A stretch of 64,000 nt of DNA from Devosia limi DSM 17137 (GCF_900128975.1 NZ_FQVC01000004.1:191423-255422); one strand, 5' to 3'. Shown: positions 51,793-62,712, counted from the stretch's first letter. Notes: generated by a model not told the origin, from the sequence alone. Translations and numbers: made by a program.

Positions 51793-53108
51793 GCCTCGCC
51801 CGGCGCCTGGCCTCGCAATCGAGCGTGATCTTCGGCGCCCGCCTCGGCGGGGCCGGTTTGATCTTCCTCGTGCAGGCGCTCATCGCCCGCAATTGGGGCG
51901 CGGACCTGCTGGGCGAGTATCTGATCGCTGTTGCCACGGTGAACCTGATCGCGGTGGTGATGCCGCTGGGCTTTCATACGGTCGGCACCTATTTTGCCGC
52001 CGAGTACCGGGCGCGCAATGAGCGGTCGTCGCTGAACCGGTTTCTGATGCGGGCCTATGGGCATATCGCAGCGGTGCTGGTGCTGGTGCTGATTTTGGGC
52101 CAGCCGGTGCTCGCGCTTCTGGGGCAGTCCGGCTCGGTGCTGGCACAACATTTCGGGCCGGTGTGCCTGCTCGCCTTCGCCACCGCCATGGTCTACGTCA
52201 ATGGCGCGGTGCTGGTGGGGCTGAAGCGGCCGCTGGCGGGGTTTCTCGCCGACACGATCTTTCGGCCGATGATCGTGTTCTGCGCCTTCCTGATGGCGAG
52301 CACGCTGGCAACGCCGTTCGAAGGCTTTTCCCAGATGCTTTGGGTCATTGCGCTGGGCTATGTGAGCGTGGCGCTGGTGCATTTTGGCTTCGTCATGCTG
52401 ACGGTGCGGACAATGCCCGATGATAAGCCCATTCGCGACGGCGAAGTGCGGCGGTGGTGGCGGTTTGCGCTGCCCTGGGTGCTGATCTCGCTAGCGACGG
52501 ATTTCTTCTTCGATATCGATCTGCTGCTGCTGTCGCATAGCCTCAGCCGCGAGGAACTGGCGGTGTTCGGCGTCTGCACCCGCATTTTCTCGCTGGTCTC
52601 GTTTGGCGTTGCGGCGGTCTATGCGGTGACGCTGCCCGATATGTTCGAGAGCGAGGCCAAGGCCGACCGCGCCGAATTCAACCGCAAGATTGGCGAGGCA
52701 AACCTCGTGGCCAGTGGCCTGTCGGTGCTGCTGTTCCTGATGATGCTGGTGCTTGGGCCATTTGCGCTGATGCTGTTCGGCCCCAGCTTCGCCGTCGGGG
52801 CCATGCCGCTGGCGGTGTTGTGTCTGGCGCTGGTGGTGCGTTCGGTGATGGGGCCGGCATCGCTGGTGCTGTCCATCCATGATCGGCCCTATGCCAGCCT
52901 GCCGGCGGTGGGGCTGGGCGTGGTTTCACTGGTGGCGTTCAATGCCGTACTGGTGCCACCCTTCGGATTGATGGGGGCGGCGCTGGCGGCGATCTCGGCG
53001 ATCACGCTGTGGTCGGTGGCGCTGTGGTGGCTGGCGCTGCGCACGGCCAAGGTCGATGTGTCGATCATGGCGCATTGGCGTGGGCGGCGAGAGGCCGCGC
53101 GGGTGTAG
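51789..53108 (+). CDS. Polysaccharide biosynthesis-type flippase (MOP/Wzx-like)
   Basis: A 439-residue membrane protein with about 12 segments of the oligosaccharide flippase/MATE-related superfamily: opens SLARRLASQSSVIFGARLGGAGLIFLVQALIARNWGADLLGEYLIAVATVNLIAVVMPLGFHTVGTYF. Such proteins flip undecaprenyl-linked units across the membrane. It overlaps the FemAB-like gene by four bases; together they look like a modification-and-flip pair for a lipid-linked precursor. No glycosyltransferase or polymerase lies in this window, which is unusual for a Wzx-type locus. Confidence 0.88.
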   Translation: MSLARRLASQSSVIFGARLGGAGLIFLVQALIARNWGADLLGEYLIAVATVNLIAVVMPLGFHTVGTYFAAEYRARNERSSLNRFLMRAYGHIAAVLVLVLILGQPVLALLGQSGSVLAQHFGPVCLLAFATAMVYVNGAVLVGLKRPLAGFLADTIFRPMIVFCAFLMASTLATPFEGFSQMLWVIALGYVSVALVHFGFVMLTVRTMPDDKPIRDGEVRRWWRFALPWVLISLATDFFFDIDLLLLSHSLSREELAVFGVCTRIFSLVSFGVAAVYAVTLPDMFESEAKADRAEFNRKIGEANLVASGLSVLLFLMMLVLGPFALMLFGPSFAVGAMPLAVLCLALVVRSVMGPASLVLSIHDRPYASLPAVGLGVVSLVAFNAVLVPPFGLMGAALAAISAITLWSVALWWLALRTAKVDVSIMAHWRGRREAARV

Positions 53109-53143
53109 GTCGTTGATCCGCTAGCTTCATTTCCGCCATTCAC

Positions 53144-53234
53144 AGCGCTGCCCTCGGACTTGATCCGAGGGCCATTCTCAGCGCGGCACAAGCGGCGAGT
53201 GGTCCACGGGTCAGGCCCGTGGACAGCCCGGTGG
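53144..53234 (+). repeat. Palindromic intergenic repeat, family 1 copy C
   Basis: agcgctgccctcggacttgatccgagggc at the left and ggtccacgggtcaggcccgtggacagcccggtgggg at the right frame the conserved centre gcgcggcacaagcggcgagtgg. Both halves are themselves small hairpins (ctcggacttgatccgag; ccacgggtcaggcccgtgg). It follows the flippase gene in a convergent gap. Confidence 0.75.
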
Positions 53235-53294
53235 GGAGTTGGGAGATGTGGGGTGACTTGCGCATGTCCGCACACTGCCGCCGCTGCAACCCAC

Positions 53295-53375
53295 GGAGTC
53301 ATTCCCGCGCAGGCGGGAATCCATTCTTGAAACGCTGGATGAAGAATGGATTCCCGCCTACGCGGGAATGACCCG
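53295..53375. repeat. REP-like palindrome, family 2
   Basis: gagtcattcccgcgcaggcgggaatccattctt (about 53296-53328) faces aagaatggattcccgcctacgcgggaatgac (53342-53372). The arms differ by one base in the inner triplet. Same consensus as the element at 46.6 kb. Confidence 0.85.
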
Positions 53376-53443
53376 GTGAAAAGGGGGGAATGGCGGTTGA
53401 ATGGGGCGGCGGCAGTGCGTGGTGCGCGCCAGTCGCGCCCTCC

Positions 53444-54010
53444 TTACGCCCCCACCAAGCTCTCGAATCGCTTCCGGAGCCGGCCCAGGCGGCCGATATT
53501 GACGCCGCTGTCGTAGTCGTCGCTGACCTTGGTGTAGGGCTTTTCGACGAAGACGTAGTCCTGGCCGAAAATGTGCTTTTCCAGCACGCAGACTTCCTTG
53601 TAGCCGTAGCGGCGCAGCAGCAGCAGGGCGACGGCGTTTTCAGGGCGAACGAAGGTATAGGCCTTGTGGAAGCGGCCATTGTCCCAATGCGCGTCGAAGG
53701 CGCGCATGCCGAACATGCCCAGTTTGGTATCGCGGAAATCGGGGAAGACCCAGGACCAGTAGCGGAAAATGGCGCCACATTCGGGGCCGGAAACCATGGC
53801 GCCGCCGGGCTTGCCATCGCTCTGCATGATCATGATGTGCCAGGGGTCCAGCGCCATCAGATTGCGCAGAAACGTCTTGTTGAGACGGCCCATTTCATGG
53901 ACCTTGAAGCGGTCACTGTAATGAGGCGAGGTCTGGATCACGTCCATCAATTGAGCGTGGATCATGTCGATATCGGCGGGCGTCGCTGCCCGTACTGTCA
54001 TTTCAGTCAT
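53444..54010 (-). CDS. GNAT-fold acetyltransferase-like protein
   Basis: A 188-residue protein. ATG at 54008-54010 (MTEMTVRAATPADIDMIHAQL) is preferred over an ORF start at 54073 because of the GGGGG upstream and the typical RxATxxD opening. The fold runs through HIMIMQSDGKPGGAMVSGPECGAIFRYWSWVFPDFRDTKLGMFGMRAFDAHWDNGRFHKAYTFVRPENAVALLLLRRYGYKEVCVLEKHIFGQDYVFVEKPY. The acetyl-CoA loop (Q/RxxGxG/A) is not visible, so it might be a diverged or inactive relative. The partner and substrate are unknown. Confidence 0.72.
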   Translation of the reverse strand: MTEMTVRAATPADIDMIHAQLMDVIQTSPHYSDRFKVHEMGRLNKTFLRNLMALDPWHIMIMQSDGKPGGAMVSGPECGAIFRYWSWVFPDFRDTKLGMFGMRAFDAHWDNGRFHKAYTFVRPENAVALLLLRRYGYKEVCVLEKHIFGQDYVFVEKPYTKVSDDYDSGVNIGRLGRLRKRFESLVGA

Positions 54011-54197
54011 CGTGCCCCCATCGAGTTGACAGAGCATAGCAAACGGGTCATCGAACCCGAAGCGGGGGCACATTACGCAGTTAATGGCCCGTAGTGTGGA
54101 CGCGGAGGGGAATACCCACTAAGTCGCACCCGCCAACCCTTGCCGCAGGCAGGGGCGGACACTAGAACGGTTCTCGGGAGAGATAGGGAGGAAGACT

Positions 54198-56144
<1,947 letters not shown>

Positions 56145-56169
56145 TCGCAGCATGATCTGAACAAGGTCA

Positions 56170-56206
56170 CGGGCGGAAATCCCAAGATTTCCGCCCGATC
56201 TTTTTG
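56170..56206 (+). terminator. Intrinsic terminator after acsA
   Basis: The stem gggcggaaatc-ccaa-gatttccgccc followed by gatcttttt lies 26 bases after the acsA stop. Confidence 0.9.
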
Positions 56207-56375
56207 GCGCGGCGTCGTCAGCCGAAAGGTTGAAGAACGGCGGACGCCCCCGATACGCCAGTCTGCATCGTTGCATTTTCAGGCGGGCAGTTCATCCTCC
56301 AAATGGATGATGCCATTGTTTCGACGGCATTTTGGGGTCAATTTGGGACATCGAATCTTTTCCCCGGATGATCCT

Positions 56376-57467
56376 GTGCTGTTTTCGCTTCCCCGGTGCC
56401 TCACCGCGCTCGCCCTTGTCATTGGCTTTGCCACCCCCAGCATGGCGGCAAGCCTTGAGGAAATGGCGGGCCAGATGATCGTTGTCGGGTTCCAGGGCGA
56501 TAGCGCCGGTGATGCGTCCGTCAAGGCGCTGGCAGACGAATTGGCCGCCGGGCAACTGGGCGGGGTCATGTTTCTCAAGACCAATGTCAAAAGCCTCGAC
56601 GCCGTGGGCGCGATGAATGCTGCGTTCCGCGCCGCCAGCCCCAACCTGGTTCCCTTTCTCACGCTCGACCAGGAGGGCGGGGCAGTCGAGCGGCTGACCA
56701 AAGATGTCGGCTTCAAGGAAGTGCCGAATGCGGCGACCGTCGCCAAGGGTTCAGTCGCCGAGGCGCAAGCCATTTACGCCGGCATGGCCGACGGTATTGC
56801 CAAGCTTGGCTTCACGGTCAATTTCGGCCCGGTAGCCGATATCAATCTCAATCCAGACAACCAGGTGATTGCCAAGTTTGGCCGCGCCTTTGGCAAGGAT
56901 GCCGAGACGGTTACGGCCTATGACAAGGCCTTCATCGCGGCGCACCAGCAGGCTGGGGTGCTGACCTCGCTGAAGCATTTCCCCGGTCATGGCTCATCGA
57001 CTGCCGATAGCCATGAGGGCTTTGTTGACATCACGCAGACCTGGAACGATGTCGAACTTGATCCCTATCGGGCGCTGATTGCCGATGGCTATGACGAGTT
57101 CGTCATGGTCGGCCACCTCTACCACGCTGATTATTCGGGTGGGGACACCCGCCTGCCGTCGTCGCTATCTCCCGAATGGATTACCGGGGTGCTGCGTAAG
57201 GATCTGGGCTTTACGGGCGTCGTCATCTCCGACGATCTGGAAATGGGCGCCATCCGCGAGCATTTTGACCTGGAGCAGACCGTGACCATGGCGGTTCGGG
57301 CCGGGATGGACGTGCTGCTGTTCTCCAACACCGCCAAGTACCGTGCGAGCCTTGCCGATGAAATCCGGGCGATCCTGGTGGCGACTGCCGAAGCCGATCC
57401 GGCCTTCGCGGCCCGGATCGAAGAGAGCTACCGGCGCATCCTGGCCCTCAAAGCGCGGCTCAACTAG
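56376..57467 (+). CDS. Exported GH3 beta-N-acetylhexosaminidase (NagZ-like)
   Basis: A 363-residue glycoside hydrolase family 3 protein. I choose GTG at 56376, which gives a signal peptide (VLFSLPRCLTALALVIGFATPSMAAS); open frame extends to 56271. The NagZ-type motif KHFPGHGSSTADSHEG (general acid His and Asp in the flexible loop) and the nucleophile Asp in GVVISDDLEMGAI are present, as is FLTLDQEGGAVERL. NagZ acts on cytoplasmic muropeptide sugars in E. coli; an export signal would put this one in the periplasm, which fits other GH3 members from soil bacteria. Confidence 0.88.
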   Translation: MLFSLPRCLTALALVIGFATPSMAASLEEMAGQMIVVGFQGDSAGDASVKALADELAAGQLGGVMFLKTNVKSLDAVGAMNAAFRAASPNLVPFLTLDQEGGAVERLTKDVGFKEVPNAATVAKGSVAEAQAIYAGMADGIAKLGFTVNFGPVADINLNPDNQVIAKFGRAFGKDAETVTAYDKAFIAAHQQAGVLTSLKHFPGHGSSTADSHEGFVDITQTWNDVELDPYRALIADGYDEFVMVGHLYHADYSGGDTRLPSSLSPEWITGVLRKDLGFTGVVISDDLEMGAIREHFDLEQTVTMAVRAGMDVLLFSNTAKYRASLADEIRAILVATAEADPAFAARIEESYRRILALKARLN

Positions 57468-57516
57468 GCCGATTCGCCTGTCCGCCAGCGCTGCGTAGAC
57501 GCTTTTCCACGGCAGA

Positions 57517-57541
57517 AAGCCCGGTTTTCCGGGGCTTTTAG
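57517..57541 (+). terminator. Terminator after the GH3 gene
   Basis: The stem aagcccgg-tttt-ccggggctt with one unpaired base is followed by tta, 50 bases after the stop. Confidence 0.6.
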
Positions 57542-57641
57542 GTGCGGCGCGGTCGGCTGTTTCCTCTTGGGAGCGGCGCGGATAGACTGCGCCTCCCTTC
57601 GCCCTGTATGTGGGGGGGCAGAAGCAGGAGACGACCGGCCG

Positions 57642-58451
57642 ATGACCGACAGCCGCGAGACCAGATTTGTACGCGCCATGTTCATCTCGGACGTGCATCT
57701 GGGCATGAAACCGATTCGCGTCGGTCAGTTGATAGAGTTCCTGCGCTGCCACGACGCCGAGACCATTTACCTGGTCGGCGACATTCTCGACGGCTGGCGC
57801 CTGGCCAAGGCCTGGCACTGGCCGGCCGAATACAATGTGCTGATCCAGCTGCTGCTCGACAAGGCCAATGCCGGCGCCCGCATCGTCTACCTGCCGGGCA
57901 ATCACGACGAATTCCTGCGCGAATATCTCGGCACTTACTTTGGTGAGGTCGAACTCGTTGACCGCACGGTGCACACCACGGCGACCGGGAAGACCTATCT
58001 GGTCATCCACGGCGACCAGTTCGACGTGGTGGTGATGAATGCCAAGTGGCTCGCCCATGTTGGCGACTGGGCCTATAATGCCGCGCTGCGCGTCAATATT
58101 GCCATCAATTGGGTGCGCCGCCGCCTCGGCCTGCAATATTGGTCGCTCTCGGCCTGGGCCAAGCAGAAGGTCAAGAACGCCGTCTCGGTCATCGGCCGCT
58201 TCGAGGAAGCGCTGGTGCACGAGGCCCGCGAGTCGGGCGTGGACGGCGTCATCTGCGGCCACATCCATTTCGCCGACATGCATGACCGGCTGGGCATCCA
58301 CTACATCAATACCGGCGACTGGGTGGAAAGCTGCACCGCCATCGTGGAAACGCCAGAAGGCAATTTCGAGCTGATCAAGTGGACCGAAATGGTCGCCGGC
58401 GAACCCCGCAAATTCCGCATCCGCAGGGCCGATCGTCCAGCTGCAATGTGA
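57642..58451 (+). CDS. LpxH-like metallophosphoesterase (UDP-2,3-diacylglucosamine hydrolase family)
   Basis: A 269-residue metallophosphoesterase. The start at ATG 57642 (MTDSRETRFVRAMFISDVHLGMKPIRVGQ) is chosen with AGGAG 13 bases upstream. Metal motifs are complete: FISDVHLG, LVGDILDGW, LPGNHDEF, VIHGDQFD, ICGHIHFAD. The order and spacing fit the LpxH/YbbF family. Many alphaproteobacteria use the unrelated LpxI for that lipid A step, so this protein may act on another phosphodiester. It lies between the GH3 gene and the MFS trio, without close coupling. Confidence 0.82.
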   Translation: MTDSRETRFVRAMFISDVHLGMKPIRVGQLIEFLRCHDAETIYLVGDILDGWRLAKAWHWPAEYNVLIQLLLDKANAGARIVYLPGNHDEFLREYLGTYFGEVELVDRTVHTTATGKTYLVIHGDQFDVVVMNAKWLAHVGDWAYNAALRVNIAINWVRRRLGLQYWSLSAWAKQKVKNAVSVIGRFEEALVHEARESGVDGVICGHIHFADMHDRLGIHYINTGDWVESCTAIVETPEGNFELIKWTEMVAGEPRKFRIRRADRPAAM

Positions 58452-58521
58452 TGCGCAGGTCAGGGTGAGGGCTGCGGCCCTGCTGGCTCGGCCCATACAC
58501 CGCATCTCACGCCCCACCACC

Positions 58522-58546
58522 GCGTCATCCCGGCGAAAGCCGGGAC
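58522..58546. repeat. REP-like half element
   Basis: cgtcatcccggcgaaagccgggacc is one arm of a family-2-like palindrome (hairpin cccggc-gaaa-gccggg) without its partner arm. It sits in the gap between the phosphoesterase and the first MFS gene of the trio. Confidence 0.6.
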
Positions 58547-58646
58547 CAAAACTCCCACCCGCAGCCCATCTATCCTTGCCTCCACTGCAACTGCGGCGCA
58601 TGGTGACGGGCATTGATTTGCGTCCTTTCCCCGGAGCCGTATTGCG

Positions 58647-59858
58647 ATGGGTCTGCCCTTGGCGGCGCGTCTGGCCTCGCCTGCCTCACGAACCAGTCTG
58701 TTCTATGCCACGCTGTTTGCGTCGGGCGCCGTTTCCAATCCGTTCCTACCGATCTGGCTGAGCGAGAAGGGCATTTCGACGGCCGAAATCGGCGTGATCA
58801 ATGCCGCGCCGATCTTTGCGATGATCCTGATCAACCTGATCGTCGGGCGGTTGGCCGACCGGGCCAGCGACTGGCGCACGGTCATCGTCATCGGTTCGCT
58901 GATCGCGGCCGTTCCGCCGTTTTTCCTGCTGTTCATGGATGGCTATGTCGCCATCCTGATCATCTGGACGCTGTTGATCGTGCCGTTCCAGGCCATTGCG
59001 CCGGTGGTCGATGCCGCCGCCTATCGGATGACGCGGCGGACCGGTCTGAATTTCGGCGCCATTCGGGTCTGGGGCACGATTGGCTTCGTCGCGGTGACGC
59101 TGCTGGCGGGGTTTCTGCTGGGCCAGTACGGCCCCGGCGCCTTCGTGCCATTGCTGATCGTTGCCAGTCTTGCTCGGGCGGTGTTCTCCCTGGGCCTGCC
59201 GCTGTTCCGCGCGCCTGATGACTATTCGCGCCCCATCCACCCCATTGATGCGCCGATCAATCCGCTGATTGCCATTCGCATCGGCCAGTTGTGGCGACCC
59301 TGGTTCCTGCTGACGCTGGTCGGGGCCTCGCTGCTGCATGGCAGCCATATGATGCAGATGGGCTTCGGCGCGCTGGTCTGGGCCGAGCAGGGGGTGCCCG
59401 GCTGGGCTATCGGCCTGCTCTGGGCTGTCGCGCCAACGGCCGAAATCCTCGCCATGGTCTATTTCGAGCGCATCACCAAGCGGTTCGCAGCGCGCCACCT
59501 GATTCTGCTCGGTTGCCTCTGCGGGGCGCTGCGCTGGTGGGGCTTCGCGCTCGAGCCCGATATCTGGGTGCTGGTGCTGCTGCAGACACTGCACCTGGCG
59601 ACGGTGGGGCTAACCTTTCTCGGTATCACCAATTTCATCGCCAACTGGACCAGCGAGGACATTGCGGCTGAAGCGCAGAGCTTCTTCGTGATGCTCCGGC
59701 AGGTGGTGACCGTGGTGGCGCTGCTGGGCTTCGGCCTGTTGGTCGGCCCCTTCGGGGCGGGGGCTTTCTATGCGGCGGCGGTGATGAGTGGCATCGGTGC
59801 GGTTCTGGTATTGGGGTCGCTCATGGTGATGACGCCCAAGGCCGAGCAGCAGAGCTGA
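58647..59858 (+). CDS. MFS transporter, tandem paralogue 1
   Basis: A 403-residue transporter with about 12 segments. The opening FLPIWLSEKGISTAEIGVINAAPIFAMILINLIVGRLADRASDWRTVIVIGSLI is the pattern of the phenylpropionate permease-like (HcaT/PPP) MFS group. The phrase FGAIRVWGTIGFVAVTLLAGFLLG and the late NFIANWTSEDIAAEAQSFFVMLRQVVTVVALLGFGLLVGPFGAGAF recur in the two following genes. Substrate unknown. Confidence 0.9.
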   Translation: MGLPLAARLASPASRTSLFYATLFASGAVSNPFLPIWLSEKGISTAEIGVINAAPIFAMILINLIVGRLADRASDWRTVIVIGSLIAAVPPFFLLFMDGYVAILIIWTLLIVPFQAIAPVVDAAAYRMTRRTGLNFGAIRVWGTIGFVAVTLLAGFLLGQYGPGAFVPLLIVASLARAVFSLGLPLFRAPDDYSRPIHPIDAPINPLIAIRIGQLWRPWFLLTLVGASLLHGSHMMQMGFGALVWAEQGVPGWAIGLLWAVAPTAEILAMVYFERITKRFAARHLILLGCLCGALRWWGFALEPDIWVLVLLQTLHLATVGLTFLGITNFIANWTSEDIAAEAQSFFVMLRQVVTVVALLGFGLLVGPFGAGAFYAAAVMSGIGAVLVLGSLMVMTPKAEQQS

Positions 59859-60028
59859 GGCGGCGCCTCCACAATAGTGGAAGCATTTGGCTGGCGGTGC
59901 CGGATTTTCGCGACTTCTGCGCATCACTACAGCTGGAAGTGTAACCACGGTTACAGGCCCTCTTGAACTTGTCGACAAGACGGGCGACGACTGATTCCGG
60001 GCGGCCATCTCGCCCGGAGTTCATTTTC

Positions 60029-61213
60029 ATGCCTTCGGCTCTCACGCGCTTGGCCAGTCCCGAGCTGCGCGCCTCGATATTCCACTTCACGGTGTTTTTG
60101 CCGGGTGCTGTCGCGTCGGTCTATCTGGGGATCTGGCTCAGCCAGAAGGGCATTCCCGCCGACCAGATCGGCATTGTCAATTCGGTGCCGGTGCTGTGCC
60201 TGCTGGCGCTCAACATCGTGGTGGGCCGGCTGGCCGACAAGGCGGGTGACTGGCGCACTGTCATCATCATCATTGCCTTGCTGGGCGGGGCATTTCCACT
60301 GGCGCTTTTCTTCGTCAATGAATTCTGGGGCATCGTGCTGGTCTGGGCGTTCTGCGCTATGGCCTCGGGTTCGATCCCGCCGGTGGTCGATGCGGCCACG
60401 GTCAGGCTGACGCAGCGACGGGGCAGCGATTTCGGCGTCATTCGGGCCTGGGGCACGGTCGGCTATGTCGCCGCCGCCGCTGGCGTTGGTGCGGCGATCA
60501 CCGTGTTTGGGCCGTCGGCGTTCGTGCCGTTGTTCTTTGCCATGGCATTGCTGCGGGCGCTGGCCTCGCTGCTCCTGCCACGATTCCGGGCGCCCGAGCA
60601 TCAGGTCACTGTCGCGGAGATCAGCAAACCGAAGGTGCGTCTGAGCGCCTCGCTGCAGTTGTGGTTCGTGCTGCCGCTGCTGGCGTTTGCCCTCATCAAT
60701 GCCAATCACGCGGTGGTCGGCGGGTTCGGCGCGCTGGTCTGGCACGAGGGCGGCATTCCCGATTATTTCATCGGACCGTTGCTGGCTACCGCCGCCGCAG
60801 CCGAGGCGGTGATGATGTTCATGTGGCGCCGCTTTGGAGGCCGCATCACTGCGCGCAACATGATCCTGGCGGCCTGTGCGGCGTCCTTGTTCCGCTTCAC
60901 GGTGATGGCGTTCAGCCCCTCGGTGGAGGTGCTGTTCGTGGTGCAGATGCTGCATGCCGTGACTTATGGTGTCGGCTATTTCGGCGTGGTGCATTTCATT
61001 GCCAACTGGACGCGCGAAGAGATCGCCGCCGAGGCGCAGGGCTTTGCCAATATGCTGCAGCAGGCAACCTCGGTGGTGGCGCTGATGGGCTTTGGCTGGC
61101 TGGTCAGCCGCTTCGGCGCCAGTTCGTTCCTTGCCGCTTCCGGCTTCGCCGCGCTTGGCATCATCTGCGTGCTGCTGTCGCTCAAACTGCGGCCGCCCAA
61201 GGATGCCCGTTGA
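60029..61213 (+). CDS. MFS transporter, tandem paralogue 2
   Basis: A 394-residue transporter; ATG at 60029 (MPSALTRLASPELRASIFHFTVFLPGAVASVYLGIWLSQKGIPADQIGIVNSVPVL) has GGAG upstream. It shows the same landmarks as its neighbours: NIVVGRLADKAGDWRTVII, FGVIRAWGTVGYVAAAAGVG, and HFIANWTREEIAAEAQGFANMLQQATSVVALMGFGWLVSRFGASSF. It is separated from paralogue 1 by 170 bases. The substrate is unknown, and divergence suggests distinct specificity. Confidence 0.9.
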   Translation: MPSALTRLASPELRASIFHFTVFLPGAVASVYLGIWLSQKGIPADQIGIVNSVPVLCLLALNIVVGRLADKAGDWRTVIIIIALLGGAFPLALFFVNEFWGIVLVWAFCAMASGSIPPVVDAATVRLTQRRGSDFGVIRAWGTVGYVAAAAGVGAAITVFGPSAFVPLFFAMALLRALASLLLPRFRAPEHQVTVAEISKPKVRLSASLQLWFVLPLLAFALINANHAVVGGFGALVWHEGGIPDYFIGPLLATAAAAEAVMMFMWRRFGGRITARNMILAACAASLFRFTVMAFSPSVEVLFVVQMLHAVTYGVGYFGVVHFIANWTREEIAAEAQGFANMLQQATSVVALMGFGWLVSRFGASSFLAASGFAALGIICVLLSLKLRPPKDAR

Positions 61214-61315
61214 CGCCGCCGGTTGAAACGATACAGCTGAAACTATTCCGTCATTCACCCGCCTTGCGAACCGGCCAATCTGGGCAGGGTCGCCCCTAAC
61301 CGAGACCATTGCGAT

Positions 61316-62506
61316 ATGGCCGTGCTGGAAGCTGCTGCCCCGCGCCTCTCTCCCGAACAGCGGACGACGGCGTTCTATTTCACCTATTTCATGGCGCCCG
61401 GCGCGGCGACCATGTTCCTGCCGATCTGGCTGACCGGGCAGGGCATTTCGCCCGAGCAGATCGGGGTGATCAATGCGGTGCCGATCATCGCCATTCTGGC
61501 GCTGAACCTGATCGTGGGGCGACTGGCCGACAAGGCCGATGACTGGCGACAGGTCATTGTCATCGGAGCGCTGATCGCCGGTATCGTTCCAATCGCGCTG
61601 TTCTTCGTCAATGAATTCTGGGGGATCCTGCTGGTCTGGACGCTGGCCTCTCTCCCCGGCGGGGCGGTGGGGCCGGTGCTGGATGCAGCCACCATGCGGC
61701 TGACCAAGCGCAATGGCACCGATTTCGGTACCATTCGTGCCTGGGGCACGCTCGGCTATATGCTGTTCAATGCGCTGACCGGCTTCCTGGTGGTCTGGTT
61801 TGGGCCGGTTGTGTTCGTGCCCCTGTTTGTCGGGCTGGCATTGCTGCGGGCTGGCGCCGCGTTCCTGTTGCCGCGGTTTCGGGCTCCGGCTGAACAGGTC
61901 ACCGTGGCGGCGGTGACCAAGCCGGTCGCCAATCGTGTGCGCGAGCTGATGAAGCCCTGGTTCATCCTGCCGCTGTTCGGCTTCGCCATGGTCTATGGCA
62001 CCCATTATATCCTCAACGCGTTTTCCTCGCTGCTGTGGAAGGAGCAGGGGATCGCGGAGGACATCATCGGCCCGCTGATTGCCTTGGGCGCCTTTTCGGA
62101 GGCCGCGATGATGTTCGTGTGGAAACGATTTGGCGGCAAACTGTCGGCGCGCCACCTGATCCTGATCGCCTGCGTTTCCTCGGTGCTGCGCTGGGCGGCC
62201 ATGGCGCTGTCGCCGCCGGTCTGGGTGCTGGTGCTGCTGCAGATGACCCATGGCGTCACCTTCGCGCTGGGCTATCTCGGCTGCGTCCACTTCATTGCCA
62301 ACTGGACCAGCGAGGATATGGCCGCTGAATCGCAGAGCCTCTACACGGTGCTGCAGCAGGGGCTCTCGGTTATTGCGGTAATCGGCTTCGGCTGGCTGGT
62401 GCCGGCCATGGGGGCCCATGCCTATTTCGTCTCGGCGTTGTTCGCGCTGATCGGGGCAGGGTGCGTCTGGCTGTCCCTGCGGATGATGCAGCCCAAGGAC
62501 GCTTAG
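61316..62506 (+). CDS. MFS transporter, tandem paralogue 3
   Basis: A 396-residue transporter starting MAVLEAAAPRLSPEQRTTAFYFTYFMAPGAATMFLPIWLTGQGISPEQIGVINAVPII. It has LIVGRLADKADDWRQVIVIGALIAGIV, DFGTIRAWGTLGYMLFNALTGF and the shared late block HFIANWTSEDMAAESQSLYTVLQQGLSVIAVIGFGWLVPAMGAHAYF. It follows paralogue 2 after 102 bases. The trio looks like the result of two tandem duplications of an HcaT-like gene. Confidence 0.9.
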   Translation: MAVLEAAAPRLSPEQRTTAFYFTYFMAPGAATMFLPIWLTGQGISPEQIGVINAVPIIAILALNLIVGRLADKADDWRQVIVIGALIAGIVPIALFFVNEFWGILLVWTLASLPGGAVGPVLDAATMRLTKRNGTDFGTIRAWGTLGYMLFNALTGFLVVWFGPVVFVPLFVGLALLRAGAAFLLPRFRAPAEQVTVAAVTKPVANRVRELMKPWFILPLFGFAMVYGTHYILNAFSSLLWKEQGIAEDIIGPLIALGAFSEAAMMFVWKRFGGKLSARHLILIACVSSVLRWAAMALSPPVWVLVLLQMTHGVTFALGYLGCVHFIANWTSEDMAAESQSLYTVLQQGLSVIAVIGFGWLVPAMGAHAYFVSALFALIGAGCVWLSLRMMQPKDA

Positions 62507-62538
62507 GGGGCTGGCTGCGGGCGGTGGAGTAGCCAGAA

Positions 62539-62632
62539 GGAGATTCCCGCCTGCGCGGGAATGACTCCGAATTCTCTCATGGCGGCACGACAACCCACCC
62601 ACAGAGTCGTTCCCGCACAGCCAGGAATCTCC
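62539..62632. repeat. REP-like element, degenerate
   Basis: ggagattcccgcctgcgcgggaatgactc (from 62539) faces gagtcgttcccgcacagccaggaatctcc (to 62632) imperfectly: the right arm has several changes. It follows the MFS trio. Confidence 0.7.
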
Positions 62633-62663
62633 GTTACCTCAATCACTATCCCGACAAACCAAA

Positions 62664-62690
62664 ACAGCCCCGGTTTCCCGGGGCTGTCTT
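62664..62690. terminator. Bidirectional intrinsic terminator
   Basis: The stem acagccccgg-ttt-ccggggctgt is flanked by ctttgctt on the plus side and by ttttggttt on the minus side. It can end both the MFS trio and the convergent coiled-coil gene. Confidence 0.8.
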
Positions 62691-62712
62691 TGCTTGTGAC
62701 GTTGTTTGCAGC

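Larger units (their letters stand above)
53109..53443. other. Convergent gene-free interval made mostly of two repeat elements
   Basis: These 335 bases between the flippase and the GNAT gene contain one copy of each palindromic family (53144-53234 and 53295-53375) and otherwise nothing I can identify. Confidence 0.7.

Noticed and set aside
59951..62602. Long minus-strand open frame opposite the MFS trio
   Set aside because: Antisense shadow; apparent internal repeats merely reflect the three paralogous transporters on the other strand.
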